Of a DNA stretch of 33,066 nt, positions 32,347 to 33,066 are shown piece after piece (the stretch's first letter is position 1; each line of letters starts with the position of its first letter). The notes under the pieces are model-generated. The model saw only the letters and a program-made list of their open reading frames with translations. It was not told the origin of the DNA and ran no database searches. Where the stretch lies: NCBI GenBank assembly GCA_002699515.1, contig PAAW01000069.1:1-33066 (forward strand), given 5' to 3'. Origin of the DNA: Methanobacteriota archaeon (lineage in GTDB: Archaea > Thermoplasmatota > Poseidoniia > Poseidoniales > Poseidoniaceae). The position numbers and the translations under genes were made by a program.

Positions 32347-33066
32347 GTGCAGTGGCCAGATGACCCAAAGGAATTAGGTGAGCTTAGCAGAAGTTATCGC
32401 GGCATTAGAAGTTTAATGCGCTCAGTCACAGATACATGGTTTAGAGAAATAACAGTAGTAGATGCAGATACGATTCCAACAGACAGGGGAGTGATTTTCA
32501 TGTCTTGGCACCTAGGGGCAATGATTGACCCATTGCTCATGTTTTCGACAATTCCTGGTCAACTGACTTTTGCTGCAAAACATACTCTTTTCAAAGTTCC
32601 AATAATGGGTAGAATTATCAAGGCTGTAGGTGCAAAACCAGTTTACAGAGCAGTAGATGTAAAGAATGAAGAAGTTGAAAAATTAGCTAGTAGAAGCAAT
32701 AAAAATACAGGTTTGATAGATACATTATCTGAAGTAGTTTCTGATGGAGGTAGGATTGCGATATATCCTGAAGGTAAAGCACACTTAGAACCCCATCCTG
32801 TTAGAGTGAGAAGTGGAACAGCCAGAATAATCTTGCAATCAACAAGAGAAGCAAGAAAAAAAGGCATCAATGACCCGATAATTGTGCCAATTGGAATACA
32901 TTATACGGATCAACATAAATTTCGAGAAAGAGCTACGATACAAGTAAACAGACAAATGATGTTACCACCATTACCTGGAAATGAAGGTGCTCCAGTTCCA
33001 GATGGTGATTTGCGTAAAAATCATCCAGATGATTGTGAAGACAGAGCATGGATTGATGAAGTTACA
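32347..33066 (+). CDS. PlsC/GPAT-like glycerolipid acyltransferase, 3'-truncated by window
   Basis: 240 codons visible, open to the right edge. The start is probably GTG 32347 (QWPDDPKELGELSRSY follows); TTG at 32335 is the only other upstream choice before an in-frame stop at 32329. Acyltransferase block I is SWHLGAMIDP, His and Asp separated by five residues (HX5D), as in the HPNALVD form of some glycerol-3-phosphate/dihydroxyacetone-phosphate acyltransferase relatives instead of the classic HX4D. Block III is IAIYPEGKAHLEPHPVRVRS followed by GTARIIL, and block IV includes IVPIGIHY. Such enzymes transfer fatty acyl groups to glycerol-phosphate or its acylated forms at the membrane. In an archaeon with isoprenoid ether lipids the substrate is an open question. 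Confidence 0.85.
   Translation, partial: MQWPDDPKELGELSRSYRGIRSLMRSVTDTWFREITVVDADTIPTDRGVIFMSWHLGAMIDPLLMFSTIPGQLTFAAKHTLFKVPIMGRIIKAVGAKPVYRAVDVKNEEVEKLASRSNKNTGLIDTLSEVVSDGGRIAIYPEGKAHLEPHPVRVRSGTARIILQSTREARKKGINDPIIVPIGIHYTDQHKFRERATIQVNRQMMLPPLPGNEGAPVPDGDLRKNHPDDCEDRAWIDEVT

Overview
The window looks like a compact, AT-rich archaeal chromosome, most likely a marine Thermoplasmatota-type euryarchaeon (Marine Group II/III, Poseidoniia-like). The archaeal identity rests on a full archaeal information-processing set: small primase subunit PriS, archaeal MBF1, the Rpt-type proteasomal ATPase PAN ending in an HbYX motif, Tsr3, and ribosomal proteins S19e, L39e, L31e and S17e. TATA-like boxes lie about 25-40 bases ahead of several starts. 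The exact lineage is inference; no rRNA gene is present.

Layout. Positions 1-3535: the C-terminal part of a P2-type Ca2+/Mn2+ ATPase of the SPCA/PMR1 kind, convergent with a large surface protein (propeller-like head, thrombospondin-3 repeats, one membrane span, long charged tail). 3688-7726: a half-size deoxyhypusine-hydroxylase-like HEAT protein, a small Cys/His protein, PriS, a proline-repeat/coiled-coil protein and an RDD-like membrane protein. 7732-13562: MetRS, a CNNM/CorC-type protein, an overlapping mbf1-tsr3 pair, and divergent pan. 13600-15260: overlapping glutamate formiminotransferase and formimino-THF cyclodeaminase genes. 15263-17120: a SerA-like dehydrogenase, divergent from a nickel superoxide dismutase and its probable maturation protease. 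17181-24572: a membrane protein, an IscA/ErpA-type protein, a TPR protein-FdhD-YdeP operon (molybdopterin oxidoreductase with its sulfurtransferase), and an FMN reductase-like protein. 24569-29808: a minus-strand run of cell-surface and membrane proteins ending with a PqqD-like protein. 29899-32076: the operon S19e, L39e, L31e, S17e, a 70-residue unknown and TrmJ, followed by a 33-codon membrane micro-ORF candidate. The window ends inside a PlsC/GPAT-like acyltransferase.

Main points for a second look: (1) the half-length protein matching the C-terminal lobe of eukaryotic deoxyhypusine hydroxylase, in a domain of life where no DOHH is generally assigned; (2) an archaeal NiSOD/SodX pair with an altered nickel hook (HCDGPCG); (3) a glycerolipid-type acyltransferase in an archaeon; (4) an SPCA-like Ca/Mn pump; (5) very tight convergent gene ends (6 to -4 bases), which leave no room for separate terminators. 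No tRNA, rRNA, insertion sequence, CRISPR array or phage gene was seen, and no gene-free stretch exceeds 300 bases.
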